Assembly: GCA_004555335.1 (NCBI GenBank)
Contig: SFII01000027.1
Coordinates: forward strand, 1-13,082
From: Coriobacteriaceae bacterium
GTDB taxonomy: Bacteria > Actinomycetota > Coriobacteriia > Coriobacteriales > Eggerthellaceae
Direction: 5' to 3'
DNA length: 13,082 bases
Shown one piece after another: positions 7,303-13,082 of the stretch; position 1 is the first letter of the stretch, and each line of letters opens with the position of its first letter. The notes beneath the pieces were generated by a model that worked only from the letters and a program-made list of their open reading frames with translations, searched no databases and had not been told where the DNA came from. The position numbers and the translations under genes were made by a program.

Positions 7303-8436
7303 ATGAGCTCAGAGCTCTCTGAAGAATTCGTCGCCGAGGAGTGCTGCGACGACGAATTCGCCGAGCCGGATCTTCCCATCTGGGACGAAGACGGAAGGAT
7401 CCACCTGACCCGCACCACCAAAAAGGGTGGTTGAGCAGCAAAGTGGGGTCCGGAGGACTTAAAGGAAATTCTCAAGAACATCGCACCTGCGGTCGACCCG
7501 GAATTGATGCTGGGCTTCGACACGAGCGATGACTGTGCGGTGCTGAAGGTCAGCGACGAGCAGGCTGTCGTGCTCACGCTCGACTTCTTCACACCCATCG
7601 CAGACGACCCGTACGAATTCGGCGCCATTGCAGCATCGAATTCCATCTCGGACGTCTATGCCATGGGCGCCAAGCCCATCGCGGCGCTGAACGTCATGGG
7701 CTTCCCCAAAGACCTGACCGAAGACGTTGCGAAGGAGATCCTGCGCGGCGGCGCCGACAAGGTTGCCGAATGCGGGGCCTTCCTGGTGGGCGGCCACATC
7801 GTGGAGTGCTTCGAGCCGAAGTACGGCCTCGCAGTGCTCGGCGTCGCGCATCCCGATAAGATCCGCCGCAACGAAGGAACCCGTCCGGGCGACGTGGTTG
7901 TCTACACCAAACCCATCGGCATGGGCCTGATGCATTCGGCCTTCCTCGCCGGCTTGGAAACCGAAGAAAGCATGAAGCCCATCGTGGAATCCATGATGGA
8001 GCTGAACAAGCCTGCCGCAGAGGCCATGGAAGGCCTCAACCCGCACGCCGTCACCGATGTCACCGGCTTCGGCTTGGCGGGCCACCTGCACGAAATGCTG
8101 GAATCGAGCGGCAATTCCGCTATCCTGCGCTGGGATTCCATCCCCCTCTACGAAGGCGCCTACGAATACTCCAGCAGCGGATGCCGCCCTGGCAAGACTT
8201 TCGATGTCATGGAATGGGCGTCCGAATTCGTCAAGAAGGGCACGATGGACGACATCACCTACGACGACCGCATGGGCGTGCTCTGCGACCCGCAGACCAG
8301 CGGCGGCCTGCTCATCGCCCTTACCCCCAAGGAGGCCGAAACCTACCTGGAGAACTTCAAGAAACTGACTGGACGCGATGCTGCCATCATCGCCGAGATC
8401 ATCGACGGACCCGGCGGGGTTATCTTCGTTCGATAG
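7303..8436 (+). CDS. selD: Selenide, water dikinase SelD, selenocysteine-containing (UGA at codon 44)
   Basis: SelD makes selenophosphate from selenide and ATP. The gene is read from ATG 7303 (AAAGGAG 6 nt upstream) through an in-frame TGA at 7432-7434 to TAG at 8434-8436, giving 377 residues. A gene caller that stops at TGA would start only after it. The TGA falls exactly at the catalytic position, in TTKKGG-U-AAKWGP; U44 and K47 match Cys17 and Lys20 of E. coli SelD. D77 (in TSDDCAV), D94 (TLDFF) and D252 (TDVTGFGLAGHL) match its metal/ATP-binding Asp51, Asp91 and Asp227. NEGTRPGD and CDPQTSGGL are also present. The N-terminus carries an unusual acidic extension of about 30 residues with C14-C15. 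It probably heads an operon with the second selD, 21 bp on. Confidence 0.95.
7432..7460 (+). promoter_or_regulatory. UGA selenocysteine codon and candidate SECIS hairpin of selD
   Basis: After the TGA (7432-7434), 17 nt lead to a GGA triloop (7452-7454) closed by GTCC/GGAC, extended by two G-U pairs (7446-7451 with 7455-7460). Bacterial SECIS elements usually have a small apical loop with G among its first two bases at about this distance. Confidence 0.6.
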
Positions 8437-8457
8437 TCCCTTTGCAAAGGAGCAAGA

Positions 8458-9642
8458 ATGTCTGACAAGGATTTCAACACCGCCGAACCCGAATTCGATA
8501 ACAACCAGTGGAACGACGAATTCGACCAGGACTGGGGCGACTGGGATAACGGCCGCACCGAATGGGGCGGCTGCGGAGACGGCGAGGAAGAGGAAGAGAT
8601 CCCCATCCCGCTCACCCAGCGCGTCCTGGAAGGCGGCACCACCGCGAAGTGGAAGCCCGAGGAATTCGAGGGTATCAAGAAGAACCTTGCCCCCGTCGTG
8701 GGCAACAGCCTGCTCAACGGCTTCGTCGACGGCACCGACTGCACCATCATCGAAGTCGACAACGATCAGGTTGCCGCCTTCTCCCTGGATTGGTTCCCCC
8801 CGCTGACGGACGACTACTACGCCTTCGGCGCCATCTCCGCCGCCGGAGCGCTCTCCAAGATGTACGCGGTCGGCGTCCATCCCGTCGTTGCGCTGAACAT
8901 CATGGCACTCCCCTGCAAGCTGGGCGTGGAATCCGTCGGCGACGTCATGAAGGGCGGATCCGACAAGGTCATCGAAGCAGGAGCCTTCGTCGTAGGCGGC
9001 CACTCCATCGATGACGCCGAGCCCAAATACGGCCTGGCTACTTTCGGCATCGCCAAGCCCCACGAAATCATCCGCAACGAGGACGCGGCCCCTGGCGATG
9101 TGCTGTTCTGCACCAAGCCTCTGGGTACCGGCATCCTCGACAAGGCGCGCCATGCGGAAAAGGAAGATGACGAGAGCATGGCTGCCGCCATCGAATCGAT
9201 GATGGAGCTCAACAAACCCGCAGCAAAGGCCATGCAGGACGCCCATGCCCACGCGGCTGCCGCCATTTCCGAATCCGGCCTGCTGGGCCACCTGCACAGC
9301 ATCCTCGCTTCGAGCGGGAACGCCGCGCAGATCGACTGGGAATGCGTACCCCTGTTCGACCGCGTAGTCGAACACGCAGAAGACGGCCTGATCCCCCTGA
9401 GGGCGAAACAGACCGCGCGATGGATCGATACCCTGGTCGCGACCCCCGGCATGGACGTTAATCAGCGCGACCTTTGTCTGAAGGTGCTCTGCGATCCGCA
9501 GACCAGCGGTGGCCTGATCGTCGCCGTCCCCGAAGAACAGGCAGATACCTTCGCTGCGAGCTTCAAAGAACTTGCGGGCCGCGATGCCGCCCGCATCGGG
9601 CGCATCGTCGAAGGCGAGGAAGGGCAGATCACCATCCGATAA
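8458..9642 (+). CDS. selD: SelD paralog without the catalytic Cys/Sec (probable pseudoenzyme)
   Basis: The product is 394 residues; the ATG at 8458 follows AAAGGAG at a 5-nt gap. It aligns with the upstream SelD at a constant offset of 17 residues, with no internal gap. The catalytic site reads LEGGTTAKW: T61 stands where the upstream protein has U44, while K64 is kept. D94 and D111 (matching E. coli Asp51 and Asp91) are kept, but the TDVTGFG element is changed to AAAISESG, so A269 replaces the Asp227 equivalent. CDPQTSGGL (345-353) is intact. The first 50 residues are very acidic and rich in Trp and Asn/Asp, with a GGCGDGE stretch (37-43). Loss of both a catalytic and a metal-binding residue with an intact scaffold suggests a non-catalytic partner or regulator of SelD, or a protein with another substrate. 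It is not a decayed gene: the frame is open and the codon usage normal. Confidence 0.88.
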   Translation: MSDKDFNTAEPEFDNNQWNDEFDQDWGDWDNGRTEWGGCGDGEEEEEIPIPLTQRVLEGGTTAKWKPEEFEGIKKNLAPVVGNSLLNGFVDGTDCTIIEVDNDQVAAFSLDWFPPLTDDYYAFGAISAAGALSKMYAVGVHPVVALNIMALPCKLGVESVGDVMKGGSDKVIEAGAFVVGGHSIDDAEPKYGLATFGIAKPHEIIRNEDAAPGDVLFCTKPLGTGILDKARHAEKEDDESMAAAIESMMELNKPAAKAMQDAHAHAAAAISESGLLGHLHSILASSGNAAQIDWECVPLFDRVVEHAEDGLIPLRAKQTARWIDTLVATPGMDVNQRDLCLKVLCDPQTSGGLIVAVPEEQADTFAASFKELAGRDAARIGRIVEGEEGQITIR

Positions 9643-9688
9643 CCCATTCACCGGCATTTCCCGGGTAAACCCGAATAGCAGCAAACCG

Positions 9689-9730
9689 ATCCGCCTGTGC
9701 TCCGATAATCACAGGCGGATTCTCTTTATT
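9689..9730 (+). terminator. Intrinsic terminator after the selD pair
   Basis: A perfect 11-bp stem (9689-9699 with 9710-9720) with a 10-nt loop is followed by TCTCTTTATT. It starts 46 bp past the second selD stop. Confidence 0.8.
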
Positions 9731-9742
9731 AAGTTTTCTTAT

Positions 9743-9770
9743 TGCAATTACCTGTTTTATGACTTATACT
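9743..9770 (+). promoter_or_regulatory. Promoter of selC
   Basis: TTGCAA (9743-9748) and TATACT (9765-9770) are spaced 16 nt in an AT-rich stretch, and the -10 ends 11 bp before the mature tRNA 5' end. This is the clearest sigma-70-type promoter in the window and gives selC its own transcript. Confidence 0.75.
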
Positions 9771-9781
9771 CATTTTCCGAT

Positions 9782-9879
9782 GGAGACGGATGGTTCCCTG
9801 GTGGGGCCCGCGGCCTTCAAAGCCGTTGCGAGGCGTGAAGAGCGTCTTGGGTGTGTTCGATTCGCACACGCCTCCGCCA
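9782..9879 (+). tRNA. selC: tRNA-Sec (anticodon UCA)
   Basis: This 98-nt gene folds as a bacterial selenocysteine tRNA. It starts GGAGACGG and ends CCTCCGCCA with the CCA encoded. It has an 8-position acceptor stem and a 5-bp T stem (GTGTG/CGCAC) around TTCGATT, a 6-bp D stem with a short TGGT-containing loop, an anticodon loop CTTCAAA (TCA at 9817-9819), and a long variable arm built on AGGCG/CGTCT. The acceptor stem as read has an A-C mismatch at pair 5 and a G-A at pair 8. It decodes the UGA codons in selD and grdB of this window and is the substrate of SelA. Confidence 0.95.
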
Positions 9880-9890
9880 TTTGAATTCTC

Positions 9891-9917
9891 AAACCCGCCG
9901 ATGGCGGGTTTTTCTTT
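9891..9917 (+). terminator. Intrinsic terminator of selC
   Basis: A perfect 9-bp stem AAACCCGCC/GGCGGGTTT with a GAT loop continues into TTCTTTT, 11 bp after the tRNA 3' end. Confidence 0.9.
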
Positions 9918-10140
9918 TGCTACGAAAGTCCACCAAAATTATGCCGGTCTCATTGGGACAGGCCTCCTGCAAGCACGCAGAAGGCTCGCAATGCCTCATT
10001 CCCTTACCCTCCGGTTCCACACCCTCCCGCAGTTACGTAGAAGGCCTGTGGGGCCCACCTCTCTGTTCAACAAAGCCCGAAACACCCGATAAGAAAAGAA
10101 GCCCTGAGAAAGGCTTAGAATCAGCAAACCCACAAGCACG
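9918..10140. repeat. Gene-free gap with a two-copy imperfect 23-bp repeat
   Basis: No gene is supported between the selC and grdB terminators. Two copies of a 23-bp sequence, both starting CCTCC and ending AGAAGGC, lie at 9963-9985 and 10023-10045, 60 bp apart and matching at 18 of 23 positions. The rest looks like ordinary intergenic sequence. Confidence 0.4.
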
Positions 10141-10168
10141 CAAAAGGGCGGCCCCGAAGGGCCGCCCG
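10141..10168 (-). terminator. Intrinsic terminator of the grdEB operon
   Basis: On the minus strand a perfect 9-bp stem GGGCGGCCC/GGGCCGCCC with a TTCG tetraloop is followed by TTTTG, 38 bp past the grdB stop. Confidence 0.85.
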
Positions 10169-10205
10169 GTAACTTGGCAAATCTGCCAGGTCGAGATACG
10201 ACAGC

Positions 10206-11507
10206 TTACTCGAACTGAGTGGGCTTGTCGACTGCGACGGTCAGAGCATGTACTGCTCGCTCGCACAGTTCCCTACGAACCTTGTGCTCGTCCTCAGGTG
10301 CCAGGTTGGGGTTACCAACGGGGCTGGGGATCATAACGCAAGGAACGATCCTGTTTGCACCAACCGATTCGGAAATGGTGGTGATGGTTGCCATGTGTAC
10401 GATAGGAATACCGTAGCGTTCGATTTCCTTAACCATTGTTGCGCCGCAACGTGTGCAAGTGCCTCAAGTGGAGGTTAGAATAACGCCGTCGATGCAGCCG
10501 AGCTCGCTGAGCTCCTTGCCGATCTCTTCGCCAAACTTCTTGGCGTTCGCTACTGCGGTACCGGTACCAGTGGTGATGTAGTAAGTGTCATACACATGAC
10601 CGATGATGCCTTCATGCTCCAGTTCGCGCATGATGTCCAGGGGGACTGCACGAGTGGGCATCTCGTTGACATACATGGGGTCATAACCACCATGAACGGT
10701 GTAGTAGTCACCTGCGGGCAGGTCGTCCATGCCGGTAACATCGTACTTGTTCCACTGCTGTGCGGATGCGGACTGCAGACGATCGGGGTTGCCTGCAGGC
10801 ACAACGCCGGAAGAGGAGACGATTGCGATGGTAGCTTTGGACAGATCCTTAATCGGAGGCGCGGGCTCGACTTCATCGAACTCTGCCATAGGCAGCTCAG
10901 TGGTGAAGGGCTGATCGTTCAGACGTGCGAGCAGCATATCGATAGCACGGTCAGCGCCGATGCGGTCGACATGGATGCACTTACGAACACCCTTGGGGAA
11001 GTAACCGTCGACCTCGGGGAGGATTTCCTCGCCGGTGCAAACCTTGTTTACCAGGTTGGCGATAGCGGGGATTGCCTTGCGCATCTTGGCTGCTGCATTA
11101 GCGGTTTCAGCAACCCAAGCGATGCTCTGGCAGTACTCCAGGCCGGGGTTTTCACAATACATACCGGATACGCAGGGAATGCCGGCTTCGTGTGCAACCT
11201 GGCAAGCGCCAGCGCAGGAGAAGCCGTAACGGCCTGCGTTGAATGCGGGGCCGGTGCAGAAGACGTCGGGCTTTACCTCGTTGATGGTGTCGAGGATGAA
11301 CTGCTTAGCCTCTTCTTCGTGCTCACCGAAGTAGTTGTCGCCCATGATGATGGTGCCGACGATTTCAGCGTTGTCCTTGATTGCTGCAGCAATGCCAACG
11401 CCGGGGCCGATGATCTCTTCCTTGTAGGAAGGCTCGATGCTGGCCATGTCTTCGCCGCCGATGCCGCCGAAGAACTGGTTGAGATACATAAGTACGCGCT
11501 TAGTCAT
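10206..11507 (-). CDS. grdB: Glycine/sarcosine/betaine reductase component B, selenoprotein subunit (UGA at codon 348)
   Basis: The gene is one 433-residue frame interrupted by a TGA at 10464-10466 (minus strand), which encodes Sec348 in ILTST-U-GTCTRCGATMVKE. This U-x2-C-x2-C motif is the known active site of GrdB/GrdF/GrdH, and it places Sec where the family has it. Other family marks are CTGPAFNAGRYGFSC (about 84-98) and the N-terminal MTKRVLMYLNQFFGGIGGED. Component B binds the substrate with the pyruvoyl subunit and passes a carboxymethyl group to the Sec of GrdA. The ATG at 11507 follows GGGAGG, which abuts the grdE stop, 12 bp apart. The substrate (glycine, sarcosine or betaine) cannot be settled from sequence by eye. 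No grdA, grdC or grdD is in the window. A gene caller that stops at TGA would split this gene in two. Confidence 0.94.
10438..10466 (-). promoter_or_regulatory. UGA selenocysteine codon and candidate SECIS hairpin of grdB
   Basis: On the minus strand, 18 nt after the TGA, a GGC triloop (10443-10445) is closed by a perfect 5-bp stem GTTGC/GCAAC. Its loop type and distance match the candidate in selD. Confidence 0.6.
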
Positions 11508-11519
11508 GTCAACCCTCCC

Positions 11520-12803
11520 TTAGTACAGCTGGACGGACGAATTGTGGAAGCCGATTTCGGAGGTTGCACCGATAACAGCGTTCAGCTCAACCTTCAGGCT
11601 ACCATCCTCGGCAGCGCAGCCATCCCAGCCGCCTGCGAGGGTCTGAGCGGACTTCAAGTTGCCGATAACCTTGTCGGCGGGCTCCAGCTCGACAACCATG
11701 GATACGTTGCCAGTGGAGATAACGGCAACAGCTTCCTTGGTGTTGTCGGTCAGGGGCTGGCTGGTGCCGTCCCAACCGGAGCATTCGTCGGTAACCAGGG
11801 TGGTCTTGATTCCGCGATCTTCCAGGCGCTTGCAGTTCATAACCAGGTCGGAGTCGGGGTTGCCGTAACCTTCCTCGGTGATGATGACGCCATCGCAGCC
11901 GAGCTGATGTGCAACCTGTGCAGCATAGTCGCAGTTGCGGAACTTGCCGTCCAGGGTGGTGAGCTCGGGAGCCCAGATGTTGCCGATGTAGTTGATGGTC
12001 TTACCGTGCTGTTCGTACAGACGGTCGATCATGGTGTTGTTCTGATGCTGGTAGGTGGTGATCTTGTCGCAAGCTGCTACGCAGTTGCCGGAGATAACAG
12101 CGTCGTCCAGCTCAGTGAAGGGATGATACCAAGTAGGCAGGATTTCCTTCAGGTCAACGCCATAGTAGAAGGTGTCATGGAGCAGACCCTGGGAAATGGT
12201 CATTTCCATCATGGCAACCTTCGGCAGGTCGGGATACTTCTCGGTTTCTTCGGCCATGGTGCCGAGCTCGAGAACCTTGACCTCGTCGGGTTCGACGTCC
12301 TTAGCTGCCAGACCAACGAAGGTAGCAGCCTTCAGGCCAGCCATGCGCACAACGCGCTCGTGAGTGTGCTGGTCGATGCCGTCGATGGGGGTAATGTCGA
12401 CAACGATGTTGCAGGTCTTGGAGAACGGGGTCCAAGTGGCGCCTTCGCCCCACATGTCAATAACGCCCTCCTGGAAGCCAACCATGTCGCCGATGGTGAT
12501 TACTGCAGCACCCTTGAGGATCGCAGTAGCGCCGTTGCCAGCCTCCTCGTACTTGGTGGTAACACCGGGGAAGCCGTTCTTGCGGCCGATACGATAACGA
12601 GGTTCGATGACGTCCTTGACGGGAACGATGCGGGTGCGGTCACCGGGGTGGCAAACGTCAACCTTCACGTCCTTGATCTTGTCGTCATCCATCAGAGCGG
12701 CACGCAGGCCTTCTACGTCTACGGTGAGAACGCCGTTCTCTACCTTAGCTTCGCTACCGAGCTCGACGCGGTTGACGTTAATCAGTCGCTGTTCAAGTTT
12801 CAT
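11520..12803 (-). CDS. grdE: Glycine/sarcosine/betaine reductase component B, proprotein of alpha and beta subunits
   Basis: The product is 427 residues, the GrdE length. The ATG at 12803 follows AAAGGAGG at 6 nt, so the longer in-frame start is rejected. GrdE-type proproteins cleave themselves before a cysteine, which becomes the pyruvoyl group that forms a Schiff base with the amine substrate. The conserved site is visible as VISGNCVAACDKITTYQHQN, with C241 as the expected pyruvoyl residue. An N-terminal MKLEQRLINV and a DGVIITEEGYGNPDSD segment also fit the family. It is followed 12 bp later by grdB, so the two component-B parts are co-translated. Base usage is clearly less GC-rich than in the sel genes, which suggests high-expression codon choice or separate acquisition. 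GrdG (sarcosine) and GrdI (betaine) are close homologues, so the substrate is open. Confidence 0.93.
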   Translation of the reverse strand: MKLEQRLINVNRVELGSEAKVENGVLTVDVEGLRAALMDDDKIKDVKVDVCHPGDRTRIVPVKDVIEPRYRIGRKNGFPGVTTKYEEAGNGATAILKGAAVITIGDMVGFQEGVIDMWGEGATWTPFSKTCNIVVDITPIDGIDQHTHERVVRMAGLKAATFVGLAAKDVEPDEVKVLELGTMAEETEKYPDLPKVAMMEMTISQGLLHDTFYYGVDLKEILPTWYHPFTELDDAVISGNCVAACDKITTYQHQNNTMIDRLYEQHGKTINYIGNIWAPELTTLDGKFRNCDYAAQVAHQLGCDGVIITEEGYGNPDSDLVMNCKRLEDRGIKTTLVTDECSGWDGTSQPLTDNTKEAVAVISTGNVSMVVELEPADKVIGNLKSAQTLAGGWDGCAAEDGSLKVELNAVIGATSEIGFHNSSVQLY

Positions 12804-12835
12804 TACACCCTCCTTTCCTATGTATTCGCAGTTAC

Positions 12836-12893
12836 AATGCACGAAACATTGCATTCAGCAGAGCTTTCTTGCCGGCATCCAATGACCGGCATC
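12836..12893 (-). promoter_or_regulatory. Inverted and direct repeats in the grdE leader
   Basis: AATGCA (12836-12841) and TGCATT (12850-12855) form an inverted repeat. CCGGCATC occurs twice in direct orientation, at 12872-12879 and 12886-12893, spaced 14 bp. Both lie between the candidate promoter and grdE and could be regulator sites. I do not recognise the regulator. Confidence 0.3.
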
Positions 12894-12943
12894 TTGCATT
12901 GAGTGCACAGCAAAAGCCCAAGCATGCAGATGCTTACGAGGTC

Positions 12944-12972
12944 AACATACATGCCAAGCCGACCTCTTTCAA
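12944..12972 (-). promoter_or_regulatory. Candidate promoter of the grdEB operon
   Basis: On the minus strand TTGAAA (12967-12972, 5 of 6) and TATGTT (12944-12949, 4 of 6) are spaced 17 nt. Transcription would start near 12936, leaving a leader of about 130 nt. Confidence 0.45.
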
Positions 12973-13062
12973 GCGCAAATTTTAGGCTCTTCGGTGGTTT
13001 CTGTGGGAGAGATTCCGGCATAGGCCCAGCTCAGCGGGCGAAAACAACGATCTGGAACTGAA

Positions 13063-13082
13063 ACGGCCCCGGGAGGGGCCGT
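13063..13082. terminator. Hairpin at the right edge, probable terminator
   Basis: A perfect 8-bp stem ACGGCCCC/GGGGCCGT with a GGGA loop ends at the last base. On the minus strand it is followed by TTTC. A plus-strand T run, if any, would be outside the window. The rest of 12973-13062 shows no gene. Confidence 0.5.

Noticed and set aside
7504..8436. selD starting after the TGA as a shorter gene
   Set aside because: This start would lack the catalytic loop, begins with TTG without an RBS, and the upstream frame with UGA at the catalytic position explains the region better.
7459..9684. A 741-codon minus-strand open frame opposite both selD genes
   Set aside because: It mirrors the two well-supported SelD proteins and has no family features; similar antisense frames lie opposite selA.
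10206..10436. A separate 76-residue gene downstream of grdB, or grdB as a pseudogene
   Set aside because: It is the C-terminal end of grdB after the Sec codon; ST-U-GTCTRC matches the family active site, so this is readthrough and not a nonsense mutation.
10596..12902. A 768-codon plus-strand open frame opposite grdE and grdB
   Set aside because: It is a shadow of two genes with clear family motifs; there is no RBS or recognisable domain.
12818..13021. A 67-codon minus-strand open frame upstream of grdE
   Set aside because: It overlaps the candidate promoter and leader repeats, has no RBS and shows no recognisable features.
12973..13062. Possible glycine riboswitch near the right edge (GGGAGAG on the plus strand, ACCGAAGAG on the minus strand)
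   Set aside because: Only short fragments resemble the gcvT consensus; the second half and the expected conserved segments are absent.

Overview
The window is a selenium locus from a GC-rich anaerobe. The mix of actinobacterial-style GC-rich coding, a selenocysteine tRNA, a selenocysteine-containing SelD, glycine/sarcosine/betaine-type reductase component B, and a double-cubane-cluster protein suggests a Coriobacteriia (Eggerthellaceae-like) gut-type organism. This taxonomic call is an inference; no marker gene is present.

Layout, left to right. (1) 1-741 (+): the incomplete 5' part of an M50-type membrane metalloprotease with very GC-rich coding and an odd C-terminal tail. (2) 852-3636 (-): a family 4 glycosyltransferase, then, after a 319-bp gap with its own promoter-like signals, a 2-hydroxyacyl-CoA dehydratase-type double-cubane-cluster reductase. 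(3) 3738-7060 (+): selA copy 1, a small five-cysteine TSCPD-type protein, and selA copy 2, closed by a strong intrinsic terminator. (4) 7303-9642 (+): selD copy 1, in which the catalytic residue is selenocysteine (in-frame UGA, codon 44), followed 21 bp later by selD copy 2. Copy 2 aligns without gaps but has Thr in place of the catalytic Cys/Sec and Ala in place of a metal-binding Asp. (5) 9743-9917 (+): selC (tRNA-Sec, anticodon UCA) with its own promoter and terminator. (6) 12803-10206 (-): grdE and grdB, a two-gene reductase operon; grdB reads through a UGA at codon 348.

How the parts fit: SelD makes selenophosphate, SelA uses it to convert Ser-tRNA(Sec) (the selC product) into Sec-tRNA(Sec), and SelB (not in the window) delivers it at UGA codons. 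Two such codons lie in the window, in selD itself and in grdB. Both UGA codons are followed at 17-18 nt by a short hairpin with a GGN triloop. The unusual part is the paired duplication: two SelA proteins that both look active, and two SelD proteins of which only one looks catalytic, together with a cysteine-rich small protein, a glycosyltransferase and a double-cubane reductase of unassigned role. This could be a branched or regulated selenium-delivery system.
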